64,000 nt of DNA from Ryuthela nishihirai (lineage: Eukaryota; Arthropoda; Arachnida; Araneae; Heptathelidae). Shown piece after piece: positions 46,097 through 57,492 of this stretch (position 1 is the stretch's first letter; every line of letters starts with the position of its first letter). The notes beneath the pieces are model-generated. The model saw only the letters and a list, made by a program, of their open reading frames with translations. It searched no databases and was not told the DNA's origin. The translations under genes were made by a program, and so were the position numbers. The stretch covers positions 52,414,613 through 52,478,612 of the forward strand of contig JAWZYU010000024.1 in NCBI GenBank assembly GCA_038380435.1. The letters run 5' to 3'.

Positions 46097-47455
46097 TCAT
46101 TCCATACTTAATGTATCCATGCCAACAGATGCAATGATTTGACGTATGCATTCCTTCACCTCATTATTGATAGTAATGGTAGTTAAGCTGTCTTTCCAAA
46201 ACTCCAAGGGGCGGGGGTGGCTCAGTCGGTAGCGCGCCAGGCTCGTAATCTGCAGTTTCCGGGTTCGAGTCCCAGCTGGGTCAGCGTTGAGATTTATCTC
46301 CGCAAAATTTCCCGCCCTGCCCACGGTCAGTAGGGGACACCGATGAGCTTGGAAAGGCCGCCGTCCGTCGGATGGGACGTTAAGCCGTGGCCCCGTGTGT
46401 GGGAGAGCCATACCCTGTGCACGTTAAAGAACACGCTGGATGGCCTTGATGGGGGGCTACCATCTGTCTCCCAACAGCTGTTCCAGTGGGTCCCCTCCCC
46501 AAACCTTCTCTGAGCCTTCGGGGTCCATGTGACCTGGCCATTTAGCCCATGGTGTGCAAAAAAGTGCCGCTCAGAGGTAAAACAACCCAACCCAACCCAA
46601 AACTCCAAAATAAAAAGTCAAGGGGTTAAATCAGATGATTGGGAAGGGTGGTGTAGGGGCATAGTTTTGAGTTGTTAAGCACTCAATCCATCTTCTCATG
46701 CTTTTTTCAAGGAATTCCCTTACAGTACTACAGAAGTGTGGAGGAGCAGTGTCTTGATGGAACATATCCCACAGAAAGTCATTCTAAAATCTGGCCTTAG
46801 CCATATCTGTAACATTCTGAGGTATGCAATTCCCTTGACAATGTTCTTGTTAAAAAAAGAATGGTCCATGTATCTTAGTTCATGAGAAGGCATGAAACAC
46901 ATTACTTAGGGCTGTCTCTCACATGTTCCAAAACTTCCCTAGGATTTTCAGTGCCCCAAATTCTAACATTGTGACAGTTGACCTTGCCATTGATGCAAAA
47001 TATTGTTTGCAGAGAAGACTAATGTTTCAGCAAGGTTTCCATCATTCTCAAGCCATTCCTCGAGGTTACTGGAAAAAAATACTCTTTTTCTTTGTCTGTT
47101 GGTTTCATAGCGTGCCATAATTGCAGTCTGTAGCTTTTCGTGGTGAGATGTTGATGAAGGACTTTCAAAACTGTCAGTTGTGGTACACCTAATTCCCTGC
47201 CTATTCCTTTTGTCAATTTGCATGAATTTCATATTAAGGATGAATGAACAGTTCTCCATGATAACCACAGACAGCAGACTTACTTGTGCTTTTTCCTATA
47301 GAAAATCATCCAATCTTGATAAATTTCTTATATCATGCATGAATTTCACTTTTACCTGGAGGTTTTTTGTTAAACTCAGTTCTGTAAGTATATGCTGCAC
47401 AGTAATCAGAGATTTTTTTTTTGCAGAAAGAGAGGACACAAAATGCATTTAGACA
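46097..47455 (-). mobile_element. Mariner-like transposase relic, interrupted by SINE1
   Basis: On the minus strand, broken frames read GIGRELGVPQLTVLKVLH (HTH-type), LEEWLENDGNLAETLVFS (leading into the first catalytic block), a CINGKVNCHN-like piece, KGIAYLRMLQIWLRPDFR and, after the SINE, LEFWKDSLTTITINNEVKEC. This is the order in a widespread arthropod mariner-type (DDxD) family. The third-Asp block (SSDLTP, then a stop, then LFILEF) is decayed. Terminal repeats were not identified. Confidence 0.78.
46208..46597 (+). repeat. SINE1, full length, reference copy, 11-bp target-site duplication
   Basis: Head GGGGCGGGGGTGGCTCAGTC with A box, loop CTCGTAA (anticodon CGT, as in tRNA-Thr), and B box GGGTTCGAGTCCC, followed by the ~310-bp body and a CCCAACCCAACCC tail. 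CAAAACTCCAA flanks it at 46,197-46,207 and 46,598-46,608. It splits the coding part of the mariner relic. It keeps most CpGs and so is young. Confidence 0.96.
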
Positions 47456-47949
47456 GGTGTTGCCATCTTTCAACTGATGGAAAGCTAGGTAACTTTCACT
47501 GTGATGTGCTGCCAGTTATCATTGGTGACATCTGTTAAAACTTATTAAGGTGTAAAACTTTTATATTTCTTCTTTCAAAGCATCATGATGTGTGTGTATA
47601 TGCTTTTTGTAAGGAATTCTGAAAACATTTGCATTCATTTGCAATCACTTCCATTATTACAAATCAAATATGCTGAACTACCTTCAGCAGTAATTTTTGA
47701 CTCGATATAGTGGTATTAAAAATTTAAGCATAATCCAAATTGAAATTATTAACATTGCATTTTTTGCGTGAAGAAATAGAATATACGCAAAGTTTTGTAT
47801 GCCTCCCAAAAATCACCTGACAGGACAAAATTTGCACACAAAACTTGAAAAGTTTGGGTGCTATAAAATTCTCAGATGCTATAAAAGTTGGCTTTGATTA
47901 TGTGCCACTCATTTCCTGTTGAGAAAAATGTGTTCATGTTGGGAGAGCA

Positions 47950-48785
47950 TTTCATAACAACAACATGGCACAGAGACATGGATGCTTTTACATGTGGTAG
48001 AGCAGTTAGTGTGTTATGATCTGGCTAATCCCAGACTAATGTGACTAAGATTCTATAAATACCCCAATCAGTGCTTCCAAGACTTCGTAGATGTTTTCAA
48101 CAGATGAAGTTAGCTGTAGATAAGTGAAAGTTCATCCAAGAATGACATTGCAGAATGATCACTGACTTATGCTAACAGCCCAATGTCATAGAGTGATGTT
48201 TGCCAGGCAACTCTCTCTGGAGTTTCTGCAGACATTGAGAGGACAGTTTTGAGGCTAACTGTTTACAGAAGGTTTCACCAGAGAGGACTCTGTACCATAA
48301 GACTAGTGGTTTGTATTCCTCTCAATAAATTTTTTTACAGGACAGCCCAACTAACATGGTGCAGACAGCAACATGACTAAATCCCCCTGACTCCAAAGAC
48401 TGAATTGTGACTGACTTGTCACATTTCTGAAGTCCATAGATTTCATTTCACTGAAGTCCAAAGACTGAATTGTGATCTGACAATCACAATTCAGTCTTTG
48501 GGCTTACTTTTTGATGTGTTTTGATTTGGATAGAGCAAGGAACTTGTTACTAACCCTCTAACTTCAGGAAAAACACTGACTATGGTTGTTTGGTGCAGCA
48601 TTATATCAAAGAATTGCATACCTCTCCATATCTGTGCTGGAGGCACTCTGACTGGTCAGAGGTATAGGGACAATATCTTTCAGCACTACATGAGACTTTT
48701 CAGGGATACTATTGGCCCCCAGTCTATTTTGATGAACAATAATGCCCAACCTCGTAGGTGTGGAGAATAGGCCAGCCATTTTCTG
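47950..48785 (+). mobile_element. Tc1-like transposon F relic
   Basis: Broken frames preserve YRRFHQRGLCTIR (end of the DNA-binding region, about 48,265), MVVWCSIISKNCIPLH, GGTLTGQRYRDNIFQHYM and ILMNNNAQPRR in place of MDDNARPHR (second catalytic block). A 17-19-bp stretch, CAAAGACTGAATTGTGA, is present three times near 48,395-48,500, once inverted. Confidence 0.72.
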
Positions 48786-50757
48786 GATGGTCCCCAAAGG
48801 GTGGTGGGTCCCAATGGTGCATTTTTTAAAAATTTTACTGAGAAAATAGATTGAATAGAATATTGAATACTTAGATTAACATAATTATGCAGTTTTATTT
48901 CAATAAAAAATCCTTTGAATAAAAAACATTTTTCAATGCTCAGAATACTCGTAAATTTGTATATATGATAAATATCTTTTCAACTAGTTTTGTACAGGAA
49001 AGAATTTCTATGAGGGAGGAGCATTAGAAAACCAATACTTGGTAAAAAGTGGTGTTGAGCCCAAAAGGCTGAGAACCAGGTGATCATGCTTTATATTAAC
49101 TGTCCATTCTGCTGAAACAGGCCCCTCCTGCATTAATTTGCATAACCCATGGAAATTATGCAATTTGTATGCTCTATGCCTCACTGTTTATTGCATCATA
49201 TAATAATGCATTGTCACTCCAAATCTTATAGCACATCTTTTTCACATTTTTTAGATCTTCCAGAATTTGTTATTCTCAACTTTTGAACCTTTCTGTAACA
49301 TCAAGAGTGATCTACCACCCAGTAACTGATCACTATAGATAGATCTCACTTGGGCTTAATCTCATATGATTTTCTAACTTATTCCAAAGTTAATATGGTT
49401 CAGGTCGAACTTTGCACTAGAAGGCCAGTCACAATACTTTTAGTATAACGTGGTCAGGGGCATATTTATTAATAAGGTTTGGGATCACCCCCAAGTATAT
49501 ATGTTTAAAGTTAAATTAAATTGCAAATCACAGTAATAAGAATATGATTTAATTATGCAGTTAATTACTGTACAAATAATGAAATTTAAGTCAAGAGGAG
49601 CACTTTACAATACCTTAGAGTCTACAGTGCATTGAACTGTATAGTTCTTAAATTAGATTCCTTATACTATCCTCTAATGGCAACCTTTTCCTCATAAAGG
49701 TGCTATAGAGAGCAAAGAAACTATATTTACCACTTCAGATCTTGCGGTTGTAGTAACTCACTGGCACAGGTACAGGTTAGCTGTATTTCCTTCTGTTGGT
49801 AATGTGGAAATTATAGTTGATCTTCTTTAGGTCAGTAGTCGACATCTATATGCTGTTGCTGCACACTATCAGTCATCAGTTGTAAGTTGAGACTTTTCGG
49901 CACCTAAGTGCCTCACTATCAGCTTCTGTATGAGGAATTATATATTTTTAGAGTAACATTCCAAAAAAATTTACTAATATAATTTAAGAAAGGAACTATT
50001 CTAATGCCACCTAAAAATGAAAATATCAGTAATAAATACTTGTCTATCTTTATTTATCACACTATTCATATTATTTAGCTTTTCCTAAAAAGTCTTTTTG
50101 AATACAAAATTGAAACATTGCATGAAAGACTTATTTCAATTGGTCAACACTTGAAGGATTGTTCCTAGTGTAGAGGTGAGAAACATACAACCTGACCATT
50201 TTATCCAATCTGCAGTATTTTTTTTTTGCAATATGAATAGATTTGTTAACAATGAATAAAGAAAATTGGAACTTTATATTATTTTAATAGTAAATTTCTA
50301 TGGTTGTGATGAATTTATACCACAGTCCCTGTAGTCTCAATGAATTTGGCTTATAGGCCCTTTGGTCTCAACAAATTGGCTTCCGGGCCCTATGGTCTCG
50401 GTGAATTTAATTTTTATTTCAGAGTTTCACAGTTCTCCTACTCCTCAAATGGTAGTGATTATTAAAGAATTTTTGTACTGATGGGTCACAGAGATCCTGT
50501 CTGTAATAGTTACAAGTTAATTTATTAAATTAATTTATGGTCAAATTTAAATTTCATGCTTTTTCTTCCACAAAACATTTCATTCTTTTATATTGTTAGT
50601 TGCAGCCTCAGATGATCAAAATTTATTGTAATTTCATTTAAATATTTGTGGTTCAAAATGATTTTTTTTAAATTAATACTTTATTTACATTCCGATGTTT
50701 GTAAACAGTCCATTTTCTATTGCATTTTTAAATAAATTGCAATTTTTTTTGTTTCAG

Positions 50758-50858
50758 ATCTCTTAATTGAAATTTTAGGAGTATTAGCTAGTTATAGCAT
50801 AACTGTTAGAGAGCTAAAGTTGTTGTCTGGCTGCATGAAAGCAGAGAATGGTAAATGG
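50758..50858 (+). CDS. Nbea: Neurobeachin internal exon 3 of 6
   Basis: Encodes (D)[33 protein letters not shown]. The [16 protein letters not shown] block is one of the most conserved pieces of the neurobeachin/LRBA N-terminus. Acceptor TTTGTTTCAG, donor GTAAGT. The first two bases complete the Asp codon started in the previous exon, and the exon ends in phase 0. 101 bp, fully open. Confidence 0.96.
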
Positions 50859-51084
50859 GTAAGTACTTATTTTTACCAAACTCTTAATATTTAATTATTT
50901 AAAAAAATTATATATTAGATAGATATAGAATATATATTAATTTAAATATATATATATACAAGTGAACCCAACTTATGAATGAAAATTTCATTACTAATCT
51001 TTATCATTGGGTCATGTGTCCAAAATTGTATTTGCTCTTATTGCAGTAGTTATTTTGTTAATTATAGTTCTTTTATCATTGATG

Positions 51085-51474
51085 GGTTGGGTTGGGTTGT
51101 TTTACCTCTGAGCGGCACTTTTTTGCACACCATGGGCTAAATGGCCAGGTCACATGGACCCCGAAGGCTCAGAGAAGGTTGGGGGAGGGGACCCACTGGA
51201 ACAGCTGTTGGGAGACAGATGGTAGCCTCCCATCAAGGCCATCCAGCGTGTTCTTTAACGTGCACAGGGTATGGCTCTCCCGCACACGGGGCCACGGCTT
51301 AACGTCCCATCCGACGGACGACGGCCTTTCCAAGCCCATCGGTGTCCCCTACTGACCGTGGGCAGGGTGGGGAATTTTGCGGAGATAAATCTCAACGCTG
51401 ACCCAGCTGGGACTCGAACCTGGGAACTACAGATTACGAGCCTGGCACGCTACCGACTGAGCCACTCCCGCCCC
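51085..51474 (-). repeat. SINE1, full length, inverted, 14-bp target-site duplication
   Basis: Starts with the complemented tail GGTTGGGTTGGGTTG and ends with the complemented tRNA-like head (GCCACTCCCGCCCC). TTTTATCATTGATG flanks it at 51,071-51,084 and 51,475-51,488. It lies antisense in the intron. The 87-codon frame beginning MGCFTSERHFFAHHG is a SINE by-product. Confidence 0.96.
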
Positions 51475-51584
51475 TTTTATCATTGATGAAGTTTGTTTCT
51501 TTTGCTTGTTTAAAAAAAACAGTTAACGTTTTCACTTTTTATCTGTTGGTCAGTTGAGGTTTATCTTTATTTTTCTTTTGTTTT

Positions 51585-52330
51585 TAGAGATAGATTAAAA
51601 ATTAAATTTGGATTGGATAGGTATTGATGAAATATTATGATTCACATTTTCCAAATCACCCTCAGATGGCAAAACTTTAAATGCATATTAAAAACAATCT
51701 ATTTAGGCCTAAAAATTTTGATGGCAGATTGTCATGGTTAAGAGGTTTGCTTTGACATCAAAATTATTTTTCCCCTAATCCCCCAAGGGAGACTATGAAA
51801 ATGCAACATTTTTATTTGAAAAGATAAATGAAAAATTCTTTTTGTATTTTACAGGTACTAATAAAATATTACTATTAGCATTTTTCCAATCATTCATTAG
51901 TTCAAATTTCCACTGTTCAAGGATGCCAAAGGTGGAAAATGAAAAGCTCCCCTCTCTTTAATGGTGGGAAAAGCTAAAAATGTCAAAACTTTTAAATGAT
52001 TATTGCAAATGATCTATTTATCCTAGAAATTTGGAATTTTGATGGTAGAGTGTGATTGTCAAGGGATTTACATTTATAACAGTGATTTGACCCTTACCTC
52101 CAGGAGGAGGAAAATGCCACTTTTCTGTTTCAGGAAGAAGATAAAGGAAAAAATTATTTTTGCTTTATGAATTCTAATAAAATATTACTATGTGCATTTT
52201 TCAAATCGTTCATTAGTTTAAATTTCTACCTTTAGAAAGTGTTAAAGGAAGAAAATAGAAAACTCCATTCTCTCTGAAAACAAGTGTGATATGTTATTCT
52301 TCCAGTTGACTGTTTAATGTGACCATTTAT
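51585..52330 (+). repeat. X-type tandem repeat, ~2.5 units of ~300 bp
   Basis: Units are marked by AGATAAATGAAAAATTCTTTTT or equivalent, TACTAATAAAATATTACTAT, GCATTTTTCCAATCATTCATTAG, and AGAAATTTGGAATTTTGATGGTAGAGTGTGA. The 3' end (GAAAATAGAAAACTCCATTCTC, then GATATG-TATTCTTCCAGTTGA) is the same as at 60,890-60,965. Confidence 0.8.
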
Positions 52331-52398
52331 ACAAACAATGTTATATCTTGTAAAGGAATTTGTATCAGAAATAAAATTAGAATTGTGTTTCTTTTCAG

Positions 52399-52494
52399 CC
52401 ACGCCATTCTGTGAAATTATTATCAGTATTAAGACAGTTACCACAACGACATGGTCCAGATACATTCTTCAGTTTTTCTGGTAAAAAGGGTGCG
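52399..52494 (+). CDS. Nbea: Neurobeachin internal exon 4 of 6
   Basis: Encodes [32 protein letters not shown], 32 residues, the strongly conserved link between the helical repeats and the ConA-like domain (PRH-VKLLSVL--MPQRHGPD-FF-F in vertebrate homologues). Acceptor TTTTCAG, donor GTAAGT, phase 0 at both ends. Confidence 0.96.
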
Positions 52495-52745
52495 GTAAGT
52501 TCACCAAATCATTTATTTTAGTACTGTTTTTATTGTTTGCCCAAAAACGAAATTTTTTTTAAATAAGAAGATTAGTATTTGTAATATCTGTTGTCTGTTA
52601 ACTGTTACATTAAATTATTTTTTGAAGCTGTGTAAATGATACTTTTCTTTATTTTTGTAATATGGAAAGCATTTTATAATAATATTAAGCAGAAGTAAAG
52701 AAACAAAGTGTAGAGTTTATTTAGTAAATTTCTAGGTGTTTCTTC

Positions 52746-52938
52746 AGTTGAAAAGTAAGAAGTCACTCTTAACATTGATATCAAATTTAGAGGAAAAACT
52801 GTCTTAGCCAGATGTAATATGAACTCACAATCTATTGATAACATCATTCTGTTATTAATATGATTTGGATTAAGATAATTTTTCCTCTAAATCTGATATG
52901 AATATTAAGAGTGACTTCAACCTTTCAATGTGTAAAAG
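52746..52938. repeat. Inverted-repeat element with SINE3-like arm sequence
   Basis: Left arm AAGTCACTCTTAACATTGATATCAAATTTAGAGGAAAAA and right arm (complement) AAGTCACTCTTAATATTCATATCAGATTTAGAGGAAAAA. An outer TTGAAA pair extends both. Next to the left arm, CTGTCTTAGCCAGATGTAATATGAACTCACAA matches the SINE3 tRNA-like region, much decayed. Confidence 0.8.
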
Positions 52939-53265
52939 TTACTTTTAATTGCAAATTGCATAATTTCACTTTTATTTGTTTTCTGTAGAAATAATGTTTT
53001 TTGTTTAAAGATATTCACATTAAACTTTCATTGAAAAAAAATCATTGAATGGCAAATTCACCATTAGTGTTAGTAGAGCAGTTCTCTCAGTATCGTCAGC
53101 TATGTACATAATTTCTGTAACTATAACAACTCAAGAACGAAATATAAACTGTAATCTGCATATTTGAAACATATATATGTATATCCGACCTGTTGCATTT
53201 TTATAAATCCACTCTACTTATCAATAGTAAATATGCAGATTGCCTGTATACATAGAAATAAAAAG

Positions 53266-53678
53266 TATAATTTGGCAGAAAAAAATGAGTTTCACCATGA
53301 GTGATACTTGAACCCACAAATCCCAATATGTGCCAAGTATTCTGACCACTAAACTATCAATGGCTAGTTTTCTACCAAATGATATCTTGAATTCTTTGTC
53401 TACAGATAATCTGGATATTTAATATTAATTGATTCTTGCTTTAATAACAATTTAGCATGAGTGACTGTTCAATTTAACTTTTAAGCAGTATTGAAATATT
53501 GCTGTTTCCAATCATAAATGGCACCATGACTGAGAAGATCGAGAAGATTTTTAGTCACAATTGATGGAGAAACAAACTGGCCATTGTAGTTTAGTAGTTA
53601 GAATACCCTGCATGTAACTGGGAGACATGAATTCAAGTCCCACTCATGGCAAAACTCATTTTTTTCTGCCAAATTATA
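53266..53678. repeat. Element with two tRNA-like arms in inverted orientation
   Basis: The left arm (53,266-53,370) begins TATAATTTGGCAGAAAAAAA. Read on the minus strand it carries a tRNA-like A-box region (GATAGTTTAGTGGTCAGAAT) and B-box-like GGGTTCAAGTATC. The right arm (53,576-53,678) has the same on the plus strand (GTAGTTTAGTAGTTAGAATA, TTCAAGTCCCACTCATGG) and ends in the complement of the left start. About 205 bp separates the arms. Confidence 0.82.
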
Positions 53679-54456
53679 TCCACTCTAGTTAGTTCAGTAT
53701 AAACGAAAATTATAAGAAATTTAAAGGTATTTAATGCAAAAAACAGTATTTTAAATTCTGCTAGAAATATGTGTACCATTAGTTGATGCAATATAGCAAG
53801 TCAGTCAAAGATAGACTCTAGTTAATTCATTTTTTAAAGGATGAGTATACAAGTTCACTGTGAGGATTGTGGTTGCTTGTGTGCAAAGCAAAATATGAAA
53901 CATTTTTTATGTTATGTTTTGCAAAGAAATTCATTCAAAATGAATACAAGTGATCAGGTAGATGGTATTTGTTTTGTGCTTGTATATTCCTCTTCTGTAG
54001 GTATTCTATGCTGAGAATTAGAGGTCCAGGGTTGTATGGATTTTCTTATATAGATGTGTTATCCTATGACAAATAGATATTGTTAAACAGCTATAATTAT
54101 GTACGGTTTTATTTTATATCGTATAATATGTCATCAAGAGAAGTTTCATTTCGAGTTTCTTGCTGTGACAATAAGCTGTGAATAAAACCTGAATTTTATC
54201 TGTATAAGTTAATTCTTGACTCCATATGGGATCTGGGAAATATATATTGAAGGTTATGAGTTAATCTTACTAACAAAAGAAAACAGAATACTCTTTCCTT
54301 GATTATAAGGTATAAATATAACCACTTTCTATAAAAATAACATTGACTCATATGTTATATATTGTTTTTGTAATCTTTGTTCCAAACTGGTTATAAGGAA
54401 AATATATTGTTCAGTCCATTAAAGAAAGGTTTAAGGGGAACTTTAAAAGATAAGGC

Positions 54457-55670
54457 ATACACAGTCGTATCGGAATAATATGATCACCTACCTAATAATA
54501 GAAATAACCACCCATGGCCCGGATGACAGTGGCAAGATAGCATGACATGGACACAATGAGGCCCTGGAAGGTTGCCAGAGGCACACATGCCCATTTGGAC
54601 TCCAATAGAGTACGGAAGTTCTGTAGATGACATGGTTGTGGGTCTGCACGCCGAACCTGTCAATTCAAATGGTCCCACAAGTGCTCTATGAGATTGAGGT
54701 TGGGCGATTTCGTGGCCAAGGGAGAACAAAGTCATCGCTGTTGTGTTCCTGGAACCAGTCATGCACCACCTTAGAAACATAGCAGGGCGCATTGTCCTAT
54801 TGGTAGACACCATCACCACCAGGGTAAACGTCCAAAATGAAGGGATGCATGTGGTCAGCAAGGATGGACAGGTATCCATTGGTGTTCAGAGACCCATCCA
54901 GTGTTACCAGTGGTCCCAGGTCATACCAGGAAAACATCCCCCAGACATGCTTATTGCCATCGCCGGCTTGTACTTGACCAACAAACGTGTCCGAATGTTG
55001 GTTCTCGTGTGTCTGATGCTGTATCCACCACTGCCCATCACTTCTGTGGAGTAAAAACCTCGATTCGTTGGAGAAGGCAACCTTTTTCCACTCTACCACT
55101 GTCCAATGACAGTAGTCCCATGCGAACTGCAGGCGTCGTTGCTGATGGACCTTGGTTAACACAGGTGCCTTTATGCAGAGTCGACTCTGGAGACCCATGC
55201 GTAACAGGGTTCACTCTACTGTTATCGGGAACATGTCCCTGGGTGCCCAAGTGTTCATTTGAGTGGTTAATTGCTGCACTGTTGTGTGTTGATTGCCCTT
55301 TAGCAGTCAACGGAGGTGACGTTCTCCTCTGGGGTCGATGGCCTTTGGGGCTCCACAGTTATGATGTCTTGGAGTGTGCCAGTGGTCCATTCTTGGTACA
55401 CCCTTACTGTAGCACCTTGCAAATAGCCTGCGAAGTCTGCTGTTTCCAAGATGCTTCCACCCTTGCCGCAGTAGCCAATGATAATTTCTTTTTGAACATT
55501 CATCAAATCAATACCTCTGCCCATTGAGCTCACGTTACGCACTATGGCTCATCTGTCCGGGCCACTTATATATCCTTGTGGTCAACCTTGTCATGTGCAC
55601 TCTTTGATGCTCCTGGGTGGGTACACTGTGATTCCATAGATGGTCATATTGTTCTGATATGACTGTGTAT
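54457..55670 (-). mobile_element. Tc1-like transposon G (1.21 kb) with transposase pseudogene
   Basis: Ends: ATACACAGTCGTATCGGAATAATATGATCACCT and, from the right, ATACACAGTCATATCAGAACAATATGACCATCT. The minus-strand transposase reads, in pieces, MGRGIDLMNVQKEIIIGY (N-terminal, about 55,525), RRLQFAWDYCHWTVVEW, FSNESRFLLH (first catalytic Asp changed to Asn), MFSWYDLGPLV, LADHMHPFILDVYPGGDGVYQ, then QQD-type and C-terminal remnants. Frameshifts near 54,800 and 54,650. Inactive. It lies antisense in the intron. Confidence 0.9.
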
Positions 55671-55749
55671 ATCTGTATGCAAATAATCACCATCCTAATT
55701 GGATCACTGCTGACAAACAGGAGTTATCAACCTATTGAGTGTTGCATAC

Positions 55750-56800
55750 TTTAGTGGTTGGAGCACTATATTGATTAGTAAGCTGTGGAAAGGTGGAGAA
55801 CTCATTGGAAAGATGTATACACTATCTAAACCATCCATGAGACATTGCTCTATGTGGCTTTGAAAAGAGTTGCATAGTGGGTTCTACAAGGCTGGTTGGT
55901 CCACTCTCAAATAGCAGACCATGTTTGCTGGGATGCCCAAACAATTAGTAGATGTTAACAGTAGTGACAACAGAATCACAGATCTGCTCACTGTGTAGTA
56001 ACAGGGGCTATCAGATGAACATTAACATGGATAGATTGATTGATACATTTGGCAACTGGCCAAAGGGGTCTGGTCAATGACTGCACCAAATCCTTGGCAT
56101 GATGGCACAAGCTGCATCACAGCCACCATCAACCAAAAACTGTGAAATTAGCTTGTGTTCATGATTTGTAGTACCCCACTGTCACTCAGTTATCTACCAC
56201 TTCAGCATCTTTTGTGGGGTCAAAAAAAGGTATAGTTTGTGGTGTTATGAATGACATTGTGTGATCTTTAGCAATGAATCTTCAGTTTAGGTGTCAGTGA
56301 CAGACAGGTACACATCTGGAGGTCAGCTGGTAAAAGGGTCCCCATCTATCTTTTATTTGGGAGTGTCATATCCCATGAACACATGGCATTCTCATATGGG
56401 GTAGAGTCTCTTATGGGTTATCATAGCCAAACATATGTGGTATTCTCAATGACTCTGACTGCCCACTGGTAAGTGGACAGCCCTGTAACTGACAGAGGTA
56501 TGGGCTCAGAAAGGATTGGATAATGCTATGTTCCAACATAATATGTCCCAACACAGCTGCTGACAGGCTATATGAATAATATATGTTCTACATTAGCTGT
56601 CTGAGTTCAGAGATGGGATACTTTGCCCAATGAGCATGTCAGGGACCTGATGGGATGGCTAATTGCAGCTATTGCCTCAATCAGAAATTATTGGCCAAAT
56701 TATAAGGCCTCTTAAGATTGCATTGTCTCATATCCCTCAGACAACCGTTCAACACCAATCAATTCAATCCATGCTTGGCATATGTGACATGTTTCTGTGG
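55750..56800 (+). mobile_element. Tc1-like transposon H relic
   Basis: Broken frames preserve IFSLGVSDRQVHIWRSAGKR (block after the first catalytic region), HVRDLMGWLIAAIASI in place of HVWDLMGR, and an IQSMLGICDM-like C-terminus near 56,770. Strongly CpG-depleted and decayed, with no terminal repeats found. Confidence 0.65.
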
Positions 56801-57370
56801 GAGTTGAGAAGATAATAAAATGTTCTAGGAAAAATAGTTGATATAAAAAGCCAATTGAATCCTAAAGGTGTTCCTGTCCTTTTTAGAATATAGGATAAGG
56901 TGATAATGTAGTGTTTTCTCTGATTTAATGAGTTTTAATTTGTCATTCAGTAAATTTTGCAGTTACTATTTGTATAAATTTATTGACTTCATTAAATTAT
57001 TATGGAAAGATTGAGTTGTAATATATGCTATAAGCTATGTCTTTTTTATATTACTGTGGCATATGTGTTAATAAGTTTCTAATTTGTAAAAAGTAGTGTG
57101 TATTGATCTTATTGAATTATTACTGGTGTAATATTATTTGGGTAAAATTGGCTTCCTGGATACTTGGCATAGCTGAGTTTTGTAAATAAAAATTGTATAT
57201 AGGTCTATTTGGCCTTCTTGATTTCTGTAATTCATAACAGTATAAACTGTTTTAACTTTAGCTCTCTTAATTATTTTTATTTATATTCTTACTGTATACC
57301 TGTAAAGTAGACAGTGTATTTTGTCAATTGCCTTACTTCAGACTGAAAAGTTTTATCTTTTTGGTTTTAG

Positions 57371-57492
57371 GCTATAGCCCTTCCTCCTTTGGCACGATGG
57401 CCATATCAGAATGGCTGGACTTTTAGTACTTGGTTCAGGTTAGATCCTATCAACAGTGTCAATATAGAAAGAGAAAAGCCCTATCTCTTTTG
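57371..57492 (+). CDS. Nbea: Neurobeachin internal exon 5 of 6 (start of ConA-like domain)
   Basis: Encodes [40 protein letters not shown], then two bases (TG) of a split Cys codon. AIALPP-A-WPYQNG(F/W)T is the hallmark opening of the concanavalin-A-like lectin domain of neurobeachin and LRBA. Acceptor TTTTAG, donor GTAAGT. 122 bp, enters in phase 0 and leaves in phase 2. Confidence 0.97.

Larger units (their letters stand above)
45755..50757 (+). other. Neurobeachin intron, 5.0 kb
   Basis: Bounded by GTAAAA and TTGTTTCAG. Holds a mariner relic carrying a SINE1 and a Tc1 relic. 48,800-50,750 is AT-rich with no recognisable feature. Confidence 0.85.
50859..52398 (+). other. Neurobeachin intron, 1.5 kb
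   Basis: Bounded by GTAAGT and TTCTTTTCAG. Contains a young SINE1 and an X-type repeat array. Confidence 0.9.
52495..57370 (+). other. Neurobeachin intron, 4.9 kb
   Basis: Bounded by GTAAGT and TTGGTTTTAG. Holds two inverted tRNA-like elements, Tc1 element G and Tc1 relic H. 53,700-54,450 and 56,810-57,360 are AT-rich without other features. Confidence 0.85.

Noticed and set aside
51092..51355. Conserved open frame starting MGCFTSERHFFAHHG, seen at 46,608, 31,229, 26,305, 15,643, 836 and elsewhere
   Set aside because: It is the antisense or sense frame of SINE1 and recurs wherever that SINE occurs; tRNA-like promoter boxes and target duplications explain the sequence. Not a gene family.
54901..55527. 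208-codon plus-strand open frame
   Set aside because: It runs antisense to the Tc1 transposase remnants of element G; its residues show no domain.
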